The notes beneath the pieces were generated by a model, which was given only the letters and a program-made list of their open reading frames with translations, did no database searches and was not told the origin of the DNA. From Areca catechu (Eukaryota > Streptophyta > Magnoliopsida > Arecales > Arecaceae), in the NCBI GenBank assembly GCA_021397845.1, contig CM038050.1, positions 7,878,471 through 7,942,470 of the forward strand: a DNA stretch of 64,000 bases, given 5' to 3'. The position numbers and the translations under genes were made by a program. Positions 1 through 10,595 of the stretch are shown piece by piece. Each line of letters opens with the position of its first letter. Positions within the stretch are counted from its first letter, which is position 1.

Positions 1-799
1 TTGAACCGACATATCCTAACAGCGGTCAAAGGCTAAAGCGAATAATACCTTGTATACTCATGAATGGAGACTAGCTCGTCCAAGCCATGAACCTATCGCA
101 TGTGGGAAATCTCCTTTTATGAAAAATCATGTAACAACCTTACCTAAAGTCCCTCTTGACTAGGGGTTATGGTGTGGTGTTGGGATAGGAGCATCTTTAG
201 TCCCAAATTGATTAACTCTGTCCAAAGTTTCTCTTGACCAGGGATTTATATTGTGAGTTAAGAAAAACTCTTATTTAAATTGGATGGGACCTTCACCTTC
301 TGAAGAACAAAATCTAAGGATCTTGTGCCATAGCGGCAATAGGCCAAATCAAACAATACCTCTAATTAGTTTAATAAAAAACAAACACCTATTCAGTTTA
401 ATTAAAATTTGATCTTTTTTTAACCAATACTTTAAACTTTTTTTGAGGGGTTGAGCACCCACTTTCTTTTATGTCTTATTTTTATCTATCATTAACCTTT
501 GATCATCTTTAGTATTGATCTTTTTTTCTATGATATTTTTATCTATGATGATTATCAGTCTTCAATTATCTTTTATTTGAAAACAAGCCTTCTCTTGTAT
601 AACATTTATATATATAATTTTCAAATTTATGTTGGCATTTACAGTATTATTTTAAATTTGAAAAAGAATGTTAGCACAATTCTTAAAACTACATAAAATT
701 AATTTCATTATATTTTTTCTTTATTAATTTAATTCCATACTTTTCTTATTAATATAATTATATATTATTTATTTTTTTTTTATTAATTTGATTTCATAC
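1..799. other. AT-rich non-coding stretch
   Basis: I see no gene. Two short imperfect direct repeats built around CTCTTGACTAGGGG (near 152 and 227) suggest old repeat-derived DNA. The last 400 bases are very AT-rich and contain homopolymer T runs. The one small plus-strand reading frame here (499-696) is AT-biased and unlike any known family. Confidence 0.5.
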
Positions 800-1539
800 T
801 GTTGGGATATGAGCAAACTGCCTATTTTGTTTCGGGTCGAACGAAATGGCTATGGTTGATCAAATAATGGATCAGCTTCTCAAGACCGATCAATGCCTAA
901 AAGGTACAAGGCCGATCAATGCCTAAAAGATACAACTCAAGGCCGATCAATGACTTAAAGGTGCAGGGCCGATTAATTTCTAAGGTGCATAAGGCCAATC
1001 GAATGCCCAATAAGAGTTTATTGTCTGAGCTGATTTAAATATATAGCCGACTGATGTTTAAAGCTGATTTAATAAGTCAGCTATGATATTATGTTGATCA
1101 GCCTTATTAAGCTGGTTAAGAGATATAAAAAATATAAACTATGACTAATTATAGTTATTCTGTGCACGTGGTAGTTCCTGACGAACTAACTATTTATAAC
1201 TTTCCTATTTGAATTCAGTTATGATTGTGGCCTATAAATACCGATGAGTAAGGGACTTTCGAAAGTAAGTGAGCTCAACCAGTATGGACTCTTGTATATC
1301 CTTGAATCAATTTTCTCTTAGATTCTTATCTGTTTAGTCCAAACATAGTGACTGACTTAAGCATCGGAGTGTCCCCTCACCGAAATTCTCCTGGTGAGTA
1401 GATTTGTTTACAGGATTGGAAGGAGTTCAATCCAGTAGACGAAGGCACTCATCAAGCAACTGAAAAGGGGTTGATCAAGAAGGTGAGGCACTCATCAATG
1501 ATCTTGTAAATGCTTGGACGTCACACTAGTTTGAATACA
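800..1539 (+). repeat. 5' LTR of the small element
   Basis: Starts TGTTGGGATATGAGC and ends ATACA. It is colinear with 2708-3416. A TATA box lies at 1232-1240, and the conserved TGACTTAAGCATCGGAG motif at 1353-1369 probably lies in the R/U5 part. The tripled GCCGATCAATG-like phrases near the start are internal short repeats. Confidence 0.8.
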
Positions 1540-1545
1540 ACGGAT

Positions 1546-1563
1546 TGGCGTGCCAGGTAGGGG
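1546..1563 (+). other. Primer-binding-site-like sequence
   Basis: TGGCGTGCCAGGTAGGGG lies a few bases inside the left LTR. It has the TGGCG start and GGTAGGGG tail seen at priming sites of plant Ty3/gypsy elements. The exact primer tRNA was not determined. Confidence 0.6.
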
Positions 1564-2627
1564 AAGATATAAGAATTTACAAGAATTTAAAGGGAAAGAT
1601 GGTGAAAGGCAGAGTGCAAAATTTTTCTACGGAGGAGGTTCATCACCCGCATCCATGATCGTGGAAATCTCTTTTCAAACTGAAAAGGGCGGTGAAGAGT
1701 GAAGATCTAGGTATTATGTCGGCATCTTTGCATAGAATCAAGAAGGAACATATTATCCTAATACTGTTGGGAGTCAGCTGAGCAGGAAGTACGTGATATA
1801 ATTTGAAAATCTGAATGAGAAAAGGATGAAGTAGAAATCGGAGTCCAGCCTTAAGATGTTCTTCATAGATTGTAAGGCTACCTGGGGGTGGTCAGTCTAT
1901 TTGTCCTTCGAAATCTGGAATAATTACTACAAATTCCTTAGAGATGTTGTAATATGTCTGTAAAGTAAGAACCCTATGTTCGGTCAGAAAGGTTCTAACG
2001 GAGTCTAATCTAAGTGATTCAGCTTGGTGCCTCTTCTTTTTCTTCTGCGAACTGGAACCTTCAGGTTCGGCGGTGTGGATGGTTTCTAAGATTCTAGCCA
2101 TAGAGAAAAAGAAAGAAAAGGAGATTAACTTGAAAGAAAAGGTAGAGAGGAAAATAAGCCGACCTGAGAGAAGTTCGCTGCTCTTATAAGATAAAAAAGT
2201 GAAATGAAGGAAAACCTATTAGTTTAGAAATGATGATGCTTATATAGTGGCAGATGATGGTGAAGATTTCTTCCTCGAATAACTAGTTTTGTTTCGATCG
2301 TGCCACCTGTTTCTGATATCCTACAGAAAAATATGACTCTTCGAAAAAAGAAGTTGATAATTGATGTGAAAAGAAGGAAATCGAGACGACTATTCATGAT
2401 TCGACGGTAGACGCGACTATGATTTAGCATCTGTTCTTATTTAACGGTGATGATTTCTCAGTCATTTTGAATTTCAATACTAGTAATGATAGCAGCAGGT
2501 TATGATACGGTTGTCAGATTTAACCGCATCTCTAATAGGAGGTTGACACGTCATCAAGATGCTCTGCTCGAAAATATGAGCGTTGATTCAAAAAAAGGAA
2601 AAAAAGAAAAAGAAAAAGAAGGAAGCC

Positions 2628-2690
2628 ATTTATTAAATATATCAGAACCTGACTTTTGTCAGCTTCTGATATTCATATATTTAATGAATC
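2628..2690 (+). repeat. Stem-loop just upstream of the polypurine tract
   Basis: An imperfect inverted repeat about 63 bp long. The inner stem is TATCAGAA against TTCTGATA, with a TGAC/GTCA pair further in and an AT-rich outer stem (TTATTAAATATA against TATATTTAATGAA). It ends two bases before the purine tract. A structural role in the element's RNA is only an inference. Confidence 0.6.
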
Positions 2691-2691
2691 C

Positions 2692-2707
2692 AGGAGCTGG
2701 GGGACAG
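2692..2707 (+). other. Polypurine tract
   Basis: AGGAGCTGGGGGACAG directly abuts the right LTR. It is the expected position and composition of a plus-strand priming site of an LTR retrotransposon. Confidence 0.65.
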
Positions 2708-3416
2708 TATTGGGATATGAGCAAACTGTCTATTTTATATCGGGTCAAACGAAATGGCTATGGTTGATCAAATGATGGATCAGCTTCTCAAGGCCGATCA
2801 ATGCCTAAAAGGCACAACTCAAGGCCGATTAATGACTCAAAGGTGCAGGGCTGATTAACTTCTAAGGAGCGCAAGGCAGATCGAATGCCCAAGAAGAGTT
2901 TGTTGTCTGAGCTGATTTAAATATATAGTCGACTGATATTTAAAGCTAACTTAATAAGTCAGCTGTAATATTATGTTTATCAGCATGATTAAGCTGGTTA
3001 AGAGATATAAACGACATAAACTGTGGTCAATTACAGTTATTCTGCGTACGTGGTAGTTTCTAACGAACTAATTGTTTATAGCTTTCCTGACTGAATTCAA
3101 TTAGATTGTGGCCTATAAATCCCGGTAAGTAAAGGACTTCCAAAGGTAAGTGAGCTCAACCGGTAGGGACTCTTGCGCATCCTTAAATCAATTTTCTTAT
3201 AATTTTATCTGTTTAGTCCAAACATAGTGATTGACTTAAGCATCGAAGTGTTCCCCACCGGAATTTTTCCGGTAAGTGAATTTGTTTGCAGGATTGGAAG
3301 GAGTTTGATCCAATAGACGAAGGCGCTCATCAAGCAACTGAAAAGGGGTTGATCAAAAAGACGAGGCACTCATCAATAATTTGTAAATACTTGGACGTCA
3401 CACCAGTTTGGATACA
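2708..3416 (+). repeat. 3' LTR of the small element
   Basis: Colinear with 800-1539 but about 30 bp shorter and with many substitutions. It starts TATTGGGATATGAGC, so the canonical TG is mutated, and ends GATACA. The TATA box is at 3112-3120 and the shared motif TGACTTAAGCATCGAAG at 3232-3248. Confidence 0.8.
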
Positions 3417-4068
3417 ATATATACTAATTATTATTCATTTTATATGATGTTTATACAATATTATAAAGAACCTCTAGATATATCGAATAGAATTAAAATA
3501 AATACAAAAAATTAATTTATTTTAATTTATTTTAATTATTTATTTTATATTTTAATTTTTTATAAATATTTTTAATATGTAATATAATAATTATTTTTGC
3601 TAATCGCATCCATATAACCGGGTAACTCGAAAATTGGCCAGCTTACCAGTTCGCTGTCCAACGCGGCTTCAAAAAGGAATATATATTTTTTTGACCGATC
3701 ATGCTGGTCGCGCGATTGGTTACGCATCTCAAATACTGAATGTTGTCCGCTGGCCACGCGGCCCACACCGTTGACGGCAAAATAAACCACGGTTCCAGCA
3801 TTCCGGAATTCCCCTTGCCATGGCGTTTGACCGAATCGCGGAGCCGGTGGGCCCCGGTCCTCGACGCGTCGGCAAGTCATAGCCTCCTGCCATGACCAAA
3901 ATTTTTGGTACGAAAGAAGGAAAACAAATATTTTAGTAATGGGTTTCTTGAGTTTTGTTGCAATTTTCTAATGGTCTCCTGCCGGAAATGGGTTCGTAGG
4001 ACAGGAGTTGATAAATGATGATCCAAATGCTTGCTTTTGAAAATAATTTCAACTTTCTATGAAGAATT

Positions 4069-4089
4069 CTCTCTCTCTCTCTCTCTCTT
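4069..4089. repeat. CT microsatellite
   Basis: About ten CT dinucleotides. Confidence 0.9.
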
Positions 4090-4144
4090 TTCAACCCCAA
4101 GAAATAAAAATGATAATTTTCTGTTGGATCAATATTTTTATATT

Positions 4145-4150
<6 letters not shown>

Positions 4151-4184
<34 letters not shown>
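4151..4184. repeat. AT microsatellite
   Basis: Seventeen AT dinucleotides. Confidence 0.9.
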
Positions 4185-4186
<2 letters not shown>

Positions 4187-4897
4187 TAATTTACAATCAT
4201 TAAATATTTTACCATCAAAAATATTTTTATTAAATATTCATGCTTGATATAATGATTTAGAATAAATAACATGAAAATATAGACTTTTCCATCCGTACGA
4301 CATATAGCTATGTAACTTGATGCATAGCATACCCCAATCAACGATGTGGGTCCTACCAGGCATGTTCCATTGTTTCATTTTCTCTTAATGTTGTTACTGA
4401 TATATCTTACTAGAAAAGGATCTTAAATTGACAAACACATACGTGCCATATAAAAAACTTGGTAGATCCCATCAAAATATTAATTGCATCTTTTTTTTTT
4501 CCCTTATATAAAAAAGTTGTGTTGGACATACCATGACATGCTAGTATATCAATTTATGTAAGCAACATTGCCTACAATTGAGTTTTCTTTTTTTAATCAA
4601 AACCGTCTTTACCTTGTGGAAACATGTTTCATTTGTAAAAGAAGGGGGGGGGGGGGGGAAGAGAGGGAGAGAAATGGGTAAGGAGTCTAGTCTAACCTAC
4701 CATTTCTTAATTTGCATATATGGTGCAAAAATTATGGAATGGCTAGTTGATAGTATACCATGGCAACTTTTAAGATAGTATTCCTTTTAAAGGATGGGAG
4801 AGAGAGAGAGAGAGCTAGGGTACATCAGGGCTATGAAAATCATTTTCTTGTTGTATATGCTTTCTCTCATGATTATATGCTATGTAAGCATTTTTGT

Positions 4898-5180
4898 AGA
4901 ATTTTTTAAAATAATATAAAAAAATTATGAATTCAACTTGAAAAATCATCTTTGCCAAAGCCAATTTCAGGATGACCCGCTCGGCCAATCAGGCGACACG
5001 TGACGTTCCCCGGACACGTGGCGGCGAATCAGGCGAATTCGTCTTTGCCACCAACGATTTCAATTTGAGAAGTCGTCTTTTAATTCCAAAGATGAATTCA
5101 GGTATACATGTCCCGCTCGGCGAATCAGGTGACACGTGGCGGGCAATGATGAATTCGTCTTTGCGAAAGATGAATTCTTA
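4898..5180 (+). repeat. Left terminal inverted repeat of the MULE
   Basis: Inverted homology to 24721-25121. Shared blocks include GAATTCAACTTGAAAAATC, TCTTTGCCAAAG and GGACACGTGGCGGC. Several CACGTG boxes and repeated GAATTC/TCTTTGCC phrases show that the arm is made of internal short repeats. Confidence 0.8.
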
Positions 5181-5188
5181 GTGTTCCA

Positions 5189-5202
5189 CCCCCCCCCCCC
5201 CC
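5189..5202. repeat. Poly-C run
   Basis: Fourteen consecutive C just inside the left arm of the MULE. Confidence 0.9.
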
Positions 5203-6350
5203 GAAACTGGTTTTTTTTCTGTTTCCTTCTTTCTCTATTCCTCCCGCATGCCCCATCAAGATTTTTCTTCCCCCTTGGCCCACTTCCCTCCGACCGGTCG
5301 CCCCGTTTTCCGATTCCATTCTAGCTCGACCCATTGCTCCCGGTCCGGATCCGGTTTGCAAGTAATTTTTTTTTGTCCCACAATATTTAAATTCATTTAG
5401 ATCCTTATATTTTTTTCTAGATCCGGTCTATGTTAATTTGTGGTGAATATCCGGGATTGCTAGATCTTGCGGTTCAAAAAAAATATAGGTATTTTTTTTA
5501 GATGGTGTTATATTTATTGTGTAAATATTATTTTTTTTGTGATGTAATTATGCTGCATGATTTTGTTGTAATTTTTTGAATATAATGTTGTTGTTTTAGT
5601 TAAAATATTGAATAATGTTGATTAAATTAAAATAAACTTAGAAAATTCTTTAATTATGTTGTATGAATTTATTATAAATTTTAAAATTTAATGTTGTTGT
5701 TTTAGTTAATATGCTGATTAATCATGATTAAATTAAAATAATCTAAGAAAAACCTAGTATAATAATTATAGATATTATTATGTTAATTGTTTAAATATTA
5801 TTATTAGTAATTTAATTATGTTGTTATTATTGATAATATATTAAAAAGTAATATGTAATGATAAAATAAATAATAATTAAATTCAAAAATTAAAGTTTTA
5901 AATATAAATATTAAAAAATTAATTAATAATTATGAATATATTTTTTTATGTTTTTATTAGGGAAGGAACTGGGCTGGTCCAAAGCCCATTTTCCAGAACT
6001 GGGCTGGGCCAGCTTTTAAGCATATATAATGATATAATATTTTTAGAATTTATTATGTTAGTTGTTTAAATGTTATTATTAGTTATTTAATTATGTTGCT
6101 ATTATTATTTGATATAATCATAATAATATATTTATTGATAATGCTAGAATAAATAATAATTAAATATAAAAATTAAAGTTGTAAATATAAATGTTAAAAA
6201 ATTAATTAATAATTATGAATATATTTTTTTTATATTTTGAGTTGATTATTAAATTTACATCAATATTTTAAAATATTATATATATATTTAATTAAAAAAA
6301 TTATATAATGATATAAACATCGGAAAATAAATTTGTATATAATTTAGTAG
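5203..6350. other. MULE internal non-coding DNA with a tandem duplication
   Basis: A CT/GC-rich piece (5210-5360) gives way to very AT-rich sequence. Positions 5768-5952 and 6048-6237 are diverged copies of each other at about 280 bp spacing, so this part arose by tandem duplication. I see no coding sequence. Confidence 0.55.
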
Positions 6351-6414
6351 TTTACTAATCCGATATTCTGAAATTAATTGGATAAAATTTGCATTGCATT
6401 GAACCGTAGACCCG

Positions 6415-6505
6415 TCAATTGATTAATATGCATAATTTATAGTATCCATACATTATTTTTAATTTTGCATGGATCTTAGAACTATGCACATTAATCAATT
6501 GATTG
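6415..6505. repeat. Inverted repeat
   Basis: CAATTGATTAATATGCATAA and its near-reverse complement (ending ATTAATCAATTG) form arms of about 35 bp around a 20-bp loop. It lies just before the larger foldback. Confidence 0.6.
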
Positions 6506-6543
6506 TCCAAAGTGAACAGTTTGAGAATTGAAAATAATTTTAC

Positions 6544-6718
6544 GGATCACTTTACAACATGAAAATGATGTGCAATGGAGATCGAATGAAATTTCGTGCA
6601 GCATTTTTCTTTTGTTCTCCGCATACATAAATATTTGTATATGGAGAACTAAGGAGAGATGCTGCCAAAATTTTATTCGATCTCCATTGCATATTATTTG
6701 TATGCTATAAAGTGATCT
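6544..6718. repeat. Long near-perfect foldback (about 83-bp arms, 10-bp loop)
   Basis: Arm 6544-6626 is the reverse complement of 6637-6718 with scattered mismatches. The stem contains the uninterrupted block TGCAATGGAGATCGAAT paired with ATTCGATCTCCATTGCA. It sits in AT-rich DNA between the MULE end and its transposase relic. The size and pairing resemble a small-RNA precursor or a foldback MITE; the sequence alone does not decide. The open frame across it (6528-6710) is a by-product. Confidence 0.75.
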
Positions 6719-6958
6719 ATAATATTAATGCAATTCTTGAATGGGATAAGACATATCTTTATCTATTAGTTGGTGATAGAATGCATATATTATTATGTTA
6801 GTGATGTCATTAGAAATATGATACTACGATTTTTTTTCTTACTTGTTTGAGTTATGATTGCTAGCTTATTATTCCGATATTACGTATATAATTCGATAAA
6901 TTTTGTAGTGCATTGAACATTTCTAAATATATTTTGTTGATTAAACATATAAGGCATA

Positions 6959-8150
6959 ATGGAAGAAACAATCATAGCATTATGTTATATTAATGGTTGT
7001 ATTATCAATGGATCAAATGGGATTAAGTACAACCAGGATCCGAAAAAGATAATTAGAATAAATTCTGGTATGACATTTCGAGGGTTGGAGAACAAAATAT
7101 GTAGAGTTCTGCATATTGATAGAATTGGAAAAAAATTATTGATCATCTATATATATCCACAAGTTGTCCAGCCGACATCTATAAAATATGAACCCGTTCC
7201 ACTAACCAATGATGAAGACATGGAGATTATGTTTTTAACTATCAATTCACATCAATGTATATCGGGTGCGGAGTTATACATAGATATCCAAACTGTAGAA
7301 GCTCCTCAACCTGTCTGTTCTCAAGATGACTATGAAGAAGCTGTTCGAAATATAGCAACAACCCGTGTAACCGAATAGGTTTCATACTGTACTCCGAGTG
7401 TTTCAATAGAGTATTGAAAAATGCTCGATTCCTGCCAATAACAGCGTTAGTGCAGTTGAGATTCTTTCAATTTGTGTCATACTTTGAAGGTCGACGTGCC
7501 CAAGCAAATGAGGCAATAGACAGGAATGAAAGGTTTACTCCATTTGTCACAGGACATGTTATTTCCAAGCAAGCTAAAGCAACATTGCATAGAATTACAA
7601 GGTTCGATAAAAGAAGAGGCTTATTCCAGGTACAAACTGCTAGACGTGGTCCTAATATGAATAGAGACAATAATATACAGGTACCTACTATCGATATGTA
7701 TTATTGAAAATATATTATATATTTTGTTATGTACATGCCAAATTAAAGTTTTTGATGTTGTAGGTTGTTCGTCTATCCCAACAGACATGTACGTGTCAGA
7801 AATGACAATGCTATCATTTACCTTGTTCTCATGTCATGGCTGCTTGTGCAAATGTTGCCATTGATTTTTATAGATACATTAATCGGTGCTACATATTATA
7901 AGATTATCATCAAACATATGCACCACAATTTCAACCAATTCCTCACGAAGAATATTGGCCACAGCAAAGTGGACATGGTATCATTATTCCTGATATCAAT
8001 AAGTTACGACAAAAAGGTAGGCCACGATCCACACGGATTAGAAATGATATGGATCTCAGAGAAGCTGGCAACAAATGCAGGTATACAATCTGTAAGGAGG
8101 AAGGGCATGATAGACGGTCATGTCCAAAACTTCTACAACCACATCAGTAA
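6959..8150 (+). pseudogene. MuDR-type MULE transposase, core-deleted pseudogene
   Basis: The first piece (6959-7378, 139 aa) resembles the N-terminal region of MuDR transposases. Immediately afterwards, in another frame (from about 7382), the sequence resumes with YSECFN and LPITALVQL, the segment that follows the catalytic domain. The DDE core, normally a few hundred residues, is missing at the junction. An intron with GT at 7681 and AG at 7763 joins to a SWIM zinc finger with a CxC pair and a CxH pair (7788-7832), interrupted by a TGA at 7803-7805. A zinc knuckle of the type CxxxxCxxEGHxxxxC follows before the stop at 8148. Missing core, frame change and stop make it non-functional, while the layout of DNA-binding end domains is typical of the family. 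Confidence 0.8.
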
Positions 8151-8419
8151 AAAGATAGTAGTCAAATTGCACATTAATTTTAAGGTACATCACTTATTTC
8201 TTTTATTCATCTGATGTTTATTTATTAATTAATATAATTGTACTCATATTATTTTCATTGCTTAAATTATGGTGTAGTTTCAGGACTGGATTATGTTGTT
8301 GCTTCGGGAGTCCTATCAGATGTTCGTGGTTCATGTCATTGCTTTGTATTATATTTGTTGGATTGTAATACAATTCTATGATTTAAGATAAATTATTTGT
8401 GGTTCATGTCAATACCTTG
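8151..8419. other. MULE spacer downstream of the transposase relic
   Basis: AT-rich non-coding DNA with no recognisable element. It is the left flank of the solo LTR insertion. Confidence 0.5.
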
Positions 8420-10595
8420 TGTTACGGTAGTCACCAACCCATTCGGCCCCGGCATGGCACCCTCCTTGATGGCTGACGTGGCCACATATTTCTCCACCAT
8501 GGCCCCACCTCGGCCATGTACTTCTCCACCTTGGCCGCGAGCGGAGTCCCATTTCTATACTATCCGGTCTGTACTGGGGTCAGCCCCAGGTCAATCCCAG
8601 GTCGGCTCCTGCCGCACCCAGCTCGGCTCCTGCCGCACCTAGCTCGGCGCCACGTCCATGCCTCGATCCGCATGCACGGGAGGTGCGCGCACCGAGACTT
8701 TGCCGCCAGGAATCAAATCCATGCCAGGGAAAACCTGCGCGCCATAGCACGCCCGCAGCGCGCGTCCGCCCGTGGGAAGCTCACCTCGGCGGAGCCCGCC
8801 TCAGTTCCAGTCCGCCTCGGCACCGCTGCCCATGGCACCAATCCACCTCGACACGATCGCCCCGGCATCCAAGTTCGCTAGCGCCCGAGTGAGCGCCAGG
8901 GCACGCCCGCGGCGCGCGTCCGCCCGTAGGAGGCTCACCTCGGCGGTGCCCGCCTCAGCGCCGGTCTGCCTCGGCACCGCTACCCTCAACGTCGATCCAC
9001 CTCGGCTCCAAGCCCGTGCGCTCCGCCCGCACCGCCTGGCATCTCCCGGCTTTAATCCAGCAGCAATGGCGCCCAGTCCACCTTCGGCTCCGCCTAGCGC
9101 AGGTGGCACACCAGTCCACCTCGGCTCCAAGCCCGTGCCCTCCGCCCGCACCGCATGGTATCTGCCCAGTTCGGCACGTCCACCTCCGGCTCCGCCCAGC
9201 GCAGGTGGCGCACCAGTCCACCTCGACTCCAAGCCCATGCGCTCCACCCACACCGCCTGGCATCTACCCAGTTCGGCACGACCACCTCCGGCTCCGCCCA
9301 GTGCAGGTGGCGCGCCAGTCCACCTCGGCTCCAAGCTCGTGCGCTCCGCCTGCACCGCCTGGCGACTCTCGTCTTTAGTCCGGCAGCAATGGCGCCCAGT
9401 CCACCTCGGCTTCGACCACCAGCCTCCTGGCGCCCACGGGAGGCCTGCACCCGCGCCCAATCAGGTTCCAACGACTTTGTCTCCGCCCTGCGTCCGCCCG
9501 TGTCCGGACTGGCTTCGGCTCCGACGGCCTCAGCTCCGCCCGCAGCGGCCCTAGCTGCGTCCGCGCCTGCTCCGCGCCCACGGCACGCCCGGTCGACTCA
9601 GGTTCCGCCTCCACCCATGGTGCACCCGGCTCTAGTCCAGTTCTGTCCGGCTCCCTCATGCCGATCCGGCGCGCCTCCGCTCGGTCCCGCACCTCGGCGA
9701 GCCCGTCTCCAACCCTGTTCCTCCCACTCCAATCGGCTCCACCCGCGTGGAGTAGTGGCACGCCTCGATCCGAGCACAGGGGGCCTTTGCTGCCTCGCCT
9801 CGGTCCATGATGCGCGGGGACTTTGCGTGCTTCGCGCCGCGCATCTCAAACCGTGTGCACGGAGGGCCATCTCGAACCGCACGCCATCATCCCAGGTACA
9901 CTTTTCAAAGTGCAGGTACGATGGTAGCTCGACACGTAAAATCACCATCCTGGTCGCCCCCTATAAGGAGGGCTATATCAAAGCTCCCAGGACACGGTTT
10001 ACACCAATTAGGAAGGCGTGCCCCATCCAAGGCACTGTGCCCCTTCACCAACCTCCTGAACCACCTGGAAGGAGAAGGTAGACCAACTTATCTAAGCCTC
10101 CCAGGCCTGCAGAAGACTCACAGGCCTATGCCAAGAAGAACGCGCCTCCTTGAACACCAAGAGTTGCTCGTCTACATAAGAGCAGCAGGAAGAGGTGAGG
10201 GGGGTAAGAGATAACACACTCTCTTCATTCTTACATTATCGTCCATTTTCTATCATCCTCTGGCAGCAGAGAGTCTCCCAAGCTTTCCGTCTCAGAGGTC
10301 TCTTATTTCCTTCGATCATCCCACTGACTTGATCGTCGGAGTGTCTTTGCCGGAATCCCCGGTGCAGGTCTCCCTTTTTTTGTAGGTCCGCTCAATAGAG
10401 GGACGATACGGAAGAAGATTACTCCTCACTGGAGAGGCCCACAGGAGGACTACCACAGTACCAAGCCCCTTTCATCCCAACTACGACTATGTTCCCCTTG
10501 ATCGTCTCCGACCGACGAGTCCGGTAATGCTGGCGGGGAGTCCACTCATCTAGGCCACGTAAGAGCTACTGGCCACGGTGATCTAGGCGGCAACA
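8420..10595 (+). mobile_element. GC-rich solo LTR, 2.2 kb
   Basis: Starts TGTTACGG and ends GGCGGCAACA, with TG...CA and TGTT/AACA termini. It is flanked by 5-bp direct repeats with one mismatch (CCTTG at 8415-8419, CTTTG at 10596-10600). A TATA box (CTATAAGG, near 9961) and the motif TGACTTGATCGTCGGAG (10325-10341) fit a plant Ty3/gypsy LTR read on the plus strand. No second LTR or internal region is present, so it is a solo LTR left by recombination. Its last 25 bases match the end of the other GC-rich LTR (12267 side) almost exactly. The many long overlapping open frames in it reflect GC-rich tandem repeats, not genes. Confidence 0.75.
9008..9400 (+). repeat. Tandem repeat of 102-119 bp in the solo LTR
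   Basis: Four units aligned on CCAAGCCCGTGCGCTCCGCC start at 9008, 9127, 9229 and 9331. A further diverged duplication (about 8745-8830 against 8900-8990) precedes them. Confidence 0.75.

Larger units (their letters stand above)
800..3416 (+). mobile_element. Small non-autonomous Ty3/gypsy-type LTR retrotransposon
   Basis: Two LTRs in direct orientation (800-1539 and 2708-3416) flank only about 1.17 kb of internal sequence. A tRNA-primer-like site follows the left LTR and a purine-rich tract precedes the right LTR, so the element reads on the plus strand. Each LTR has a plant-type TATA box (CTATAAAT, near 1232 and 3112). Each also carries a TGACTTAAGCATCG-type motif that I also see in three other LTRs in this window. 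No gag, protease, reverse transcriptase or integrase can be read internally, so it must depend on an autonomous relative. The LTRs differ at many positions and the second has lost its first TG (TA). I found no clean 5-bp target duplication. It is an old copy. Confidence 0.8.
3417..4888. other. Intergenic, with a GC-richer island and microsatellites
   Basis: No recognisable gene. Positions 3600-3890 are clearly richer in GC and CpG than their surroundings and hold a 102-codon open frame on the minus strand (3572-3880) that resembles no family I know. Simple repeats follow: a CT run at 4069-4089, an AT run at 4151-4184 and 15 G at 4644-4658, then GA repeats near 4798-4814. Confidence 0.5.

Noticed and set aside
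8397..10214. Long overlapping Pro/Ser/Ala/Arg-rich open frames on both strands
   Set aside because: They lie inside a solo LTR bounded by TG...CA and target repeats, follow its GC-rich tandem repeats in several frames at once, and have no domain.
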